Positions 4,825-7,048 of a stretch of 7,048 bases of DNA are shown here, one piece after another (position 1 is the first letter of the stretch; each line of letters begins with the position of its first letter). The stretch is from positions 1 to 7,048 of the forward strand of contig JAJZNH010000195.1 of NCBI GenBank assembly GCA_021811745.1. The letters run 5' to 3'. Under the pieces are notes generated by a model that saw only the letters and a list, made by a program, of their open reading frames with translations, was not told the origin of the DNA and did no database searches. Both the position numbers and the translations under genes were made by a program. Source of the stretch: Acidobacteriota bacterium. Its GTDB lineage: Bacteria > Acidobacteriota > Terriglobia > Terriglobales > Acidobacteriaceae.

Positions 4825-7048
4825 TTACTGGTGCAATCCGGCGATGCCCCACAGGCGGATGGCCTTGTCTGAGCCGGCCGAGGCCACGATATACCCGTAG
4901 GGGCTGTAGGCGACGGAGAGCACCGGGCCCGCATGGCTTTTCAGCGTGCGCTCTAATTGTCCGCTCTTCACATTCCACAAGCGCACCGTGGCGTCGGCGC
5001 TGCCGGAGGCCAGCGACCGCCCATCGGGACTGAAGGCGACGGAGAGAACCGGCCCGGTGTGGCCGCGGAAAACGCTCACGGCGCGATCGGTCGCGACGTC
5101 CCAGAGGCGGACGGTGCGATCTTCGCCGGCCGAAGCCAGCAGGTGTCCGCCGGGGCTGAAGGCGATGGCGTTGACGATGCCGGTGTGGTCTGCGAGCGTG
5201 TGCAGCAACGAGCCATCGGCCGGGTTCCAGATACGGACGACGCCGTCGGCGCCGGCGGAGGCGAGAGTGCTGCCATCGGGACTGAAGGCCACCGCCAGGA
5301 CGTGCCCGGTCGAGCCGTTGAGGGTGCGCACGAGCTCGTCGCTCGCCACATCCCACAGGCGCACGGTTTGGTCCCAGCTTGCCGAGGCGAGGGTGTGGCC
5401 GTCAGGGTTGAAAGCGACGGCGGCGACCGGGCCGGTGTGGCCCTCCAGGGTGCCCAAAACGACGCTGCGGGAGGTGTCCCAGAGATCGATGGTGTAGTCT
5501 GCCATGCCGGTAGCGAGGGTATGCCCGTTGGGGCCGTAGGCGAGGCAGGAGACTGCGGCGGAGATGGCGCCCAGCGGCCGGCCATCGGTGACATTCCAGA
5601 ACTGGACCGTGCTATCGCGGCTGGCCGAGGCCAGGTTGAGGCCATCGGGCGAAAACGCCAGAGCGAAGACGGGGCCGCGCTGGTTGGTAAGAACCTTGGA
5701 GCGGATGGGATTGGAGAGGATGCTCCAGGCGCCGAGGCCCACCCCCAGGAGCGCGATGATGGCACCGATCCAGATGTGCCGGGGACGGAGGCGGCCCGGT
5801 TCCGGGAGTTGGAGATCGGGTTCGCGAATGAAGGTGCGCGGACGCTGGGAAGACCGAGGCTGCACCGGCTCCCAGACTGGCATGGGCTCGTTGCCGATGC
5901 GCGTGCGGCGGCGCGGCCTTGGGGGGATGGGAACGGCGTCGGGGGCGACCGGGCCGCCTTCTGCCGTGATCGATTCCGCGGCTGGCGGCGCTGCCTGGTT
6001 GATGGGGCGATCCAGCGCGGGCGTAGTTTGCGCAAGAGCCGGCGCGGTGTGTGGGAGGCCGGCGAGCGGAGAGACCGACGGGAGCAACGGGCCGGCCGGT
6101 TGCGGGGGCGCCGCTTCGTCGGGCTTTTCCGGGGGCACATGGACGATCCCGTCCAGCCGGCGAAGCATTTCTGCTATATCCCGGGGCCGGTCGTTGCGAT
6201 CCTTGGCCAGGAGGCAGAGCACCAATTCGTCGAGGCCGCGCCAGTCTTTCAACTCCGGCCGCAGACGGCTGGGCGCGGGAGGCGCGGCGTGGAGATGCTG
6301 CTGCGCCCAGGCGTGGTAGTTCTCAGCCTCAAAAGCGCAGCGGCCGGTGAGGATTTCAAACATGAGGCCGCCCAGCGCATACAGGTCGGCGCGGCCGTCG
6401 AGTTCGGCGGTGGGGACGCCGAGCCATTGTTCGGGAGCGGCGAACTGCGGCGTCATGAGGGTTGTGCCGCTCTGGGTCAGGCGGCTATTTCCCTTGGTTG
6501 CGACGATACCGAAGTCGGCGATCTTGGGGACGAGGGCATTGCCTTCGTGGGCGATAAGGATGTTCTCGGGTTTGATGTCCCGGTGGACCACGCCGGCGGC
6601 ATGCGCGGCGCCAAGACCTTCGGCCACACCGCGGATGAGATCCAGCACCAGATTCACGTCGAAAGGCTTGGGAGCGCGGCGATAGAACTCCATCAGGTCC
6701 GGGCCTTCAACGTATTCCATCGAAAAAAAGAGGGTCCCGTCTTCGGCGGCCTCGAGGTTGCCGGCGTAGACCACATTCTTGTGGCGGATCTGGCGCAGTG
6801 TGCGCACCTCGCGCAGAAAACGGTTGGTCCAGTCGTGGTCGCGGCTCAGCTCGTTCGAAAGGAACTTGAGCACCTGCGGCTCATTGAGCAGGACGTGCTG
6901 GGCCAGGTAGACACTGCCCATGCCGCCCTGGCTGAGCTTGCGCACGATGCGATAGGTATTACGCACCAGCATCCCGGGTTTGAGATCGCGAATCTCGCTC
7001 AACAGACCACCGTGGACGGGGCAACTGATGAACGCATCGGAATAGCCG
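4825..7048 (-). CDS. Transmembrane Ser/Thr protein kinase with C-terminal seven-blade WD40 propeller (5' end outside window)
   Basis: A Hanks-type kinase fused to WD40 repeats; residue numbers count from the TTG at 7000-7002. Kinase domain, about 17-285: glycine loop LSQGGMGSVY (23-32), catalytic Lys46, HRDIKPEN (140-147, Asp142 as base), DFG (163-165), APE (189-191), Asp207 and the Arg272 region. All key residues are present, so activity is expected. A Pro/Ala-rich juxtamembrane linker (288-405) precedes one membrane helix (HIWIGAIIALLGVGLGAWSIL, 409-429). Seven WD40 repeats follow (about 440-470, 480-510, 520-551, 563-593, 605-635, 647-677, 689-719), a full propeller, predicted outside the membrane as sensor or docking platform. 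The frame stays open upstream of 7002 to the edge and encodes YSDAFISCPVHGGLL, like the second half of a zinc ribbon (CP-x-x-G), so the real start lies beyond 7048. The first blade pairs are weakest (blade 2 lacks GH). Confidence 0.92.
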   Translation of the reverse strand, partial: GYSDAFISCPVHGGLLSEIRDLKPGMLVRNTYRIVRKLSQGGMGSVYLAQHVLLNEPQVLKFLSNELSRDHDWTNRFLREVRTLRQIRHKNVVYAGNLEAAEDGTLFFSMEYVEGPDLMEFYRRAPKPFDVNLVLDLIRGVAEGLGAAHAAGVVHRDIKPENILIAHEGNALVPKIADFGIVATKGNSRLTQSGTTLMTPQFAAPEQWLGVPTAELDGRADLYALGGLMFEILTGRCAFEAENYHAWAQQHLHAAPPAPSRLRPELKDWRGLDELVLCLLAKDRNDRPRDIAEMLRRLDGIVHVPPEKPDEAAPPQPAGPLLPSVSPLAGLPHTAPALAQTTPALDRPINQAAPPAAESITAEGGPVAPDAVPIPPRPRRRTRIGNEPMPVWEPVQPRSSQRPRTFIREPDLQLPEPGRLRPRHIWIGAIIALLGVGLGAWSILSNPIRSKVLTNQRGPVFALAFSPDGLNLASASRDSTVQFWNVTDGRPLGAISAAVSCLAYGPNGHTLATGMADYTIDLWDTSRSVVLGTLEGHTGPVAAVAFNPDGHTLASASWDQTVRLWDVASDELVRTLNGSTGHVLAVAFSPDGSTLASAGADGVVRIWNPADGSLLHTLADHTGIVNAIAFSPGGHLLASAGEDRTVRLWDVATDRAVSVFRGHTGPVLSVAFSPDGRSLASGSADATVRLWNVKSGQLERTLKSHAGPVLSVAYSPYGYIVASAGSDKAIRLWGIAGLHQ

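Noticed and set aside
4825..5690. Regularly spaced similar DNA units that might suggest a repeat array or CRISPR
   Set aside because: They are the in-frame WD40 repeats of the kinase gene, about 42 codons apart, with no identical repeats or unique spacers.

Overview
The window is high-GC bacterial DNA that most resembles a soil Acidobacteriota (Terriglobia-like) chromosome. This is inferred from the style of the proteins: a Ser/Thr kinase fused to a WD40 propeller, a secreted FecR-like Pro-rich protein, a small acidic protein of acidobacterial type, and an IS256-type remnant. No single gene here fixes the taxonomy.

Layout. (1) Positions 15-1582, minus strand: trpG/pabA (glutamine amidotransferase of anthranilate or aminodeoxychorismate synthase), followed after 5 nt by a secreted beta-rich protein with a Pro/Ala-rich tail and a polybasic C-terminus. 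(2) 1583-1906: non-coding or decayed DNA with the likely near-leaderless trpG promoter and a possible remnant resembling the end of a response-regulator receiver domain. (3) 1907-1982, minus: tRNA-Lys(CTT) with encoded CCA, with its own promoter at about 2035-2062 and a perfect short dyad in the leader. (4) 2169-2404, minus: C-terminal remnant of an IS256-type transposase, broken by an internal deletion and a 14-bp tandem duplication. (5) 2484-2756, minus: a 90-residue acidic protein with a strong ribosome binding site and no recognised function. (6) 2757-3103: gene-free region with two 17-bp direct repeats that are also dyads, a hairpin, and a plausible promoter facing right. (7) 3104-4207, plus: a 367-residue protein with an EVE/PUA-like N-terminus and a PD-(D/E)XK-like C-terminus, best read as a stand-alone modification-dependent (type IV-like) restriction nuclease. 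Its third codon positions are visibly more mixed than those of its neighbours, so it looks acquired. (8) 4459-4782, plus: a frataxin/CyaY homologue with a likely leaderless promoter. (9) 4825-7048, minus, running off the right edge: a membrane-anchored Ser/Thr kinase with seven WD40 repeats. The reading frame stays open to the window edge and carries what looks like the second half of a zinc ribbon, so the true start is outside.

How it fits together. The flanks (trpG, tRNA-Lys, frataxin, kinase) are ordinary core functions with no evident joint pathway. The interval from about 2100 to 4440 behaves like a small accessory insertion: dead transposase, putative IS-end-like repeats, and a lone defence-type nuclease with no partner methyltransferase in view. 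The most interesting item is the EVE-nuclease fusion and its unusual 5' region.
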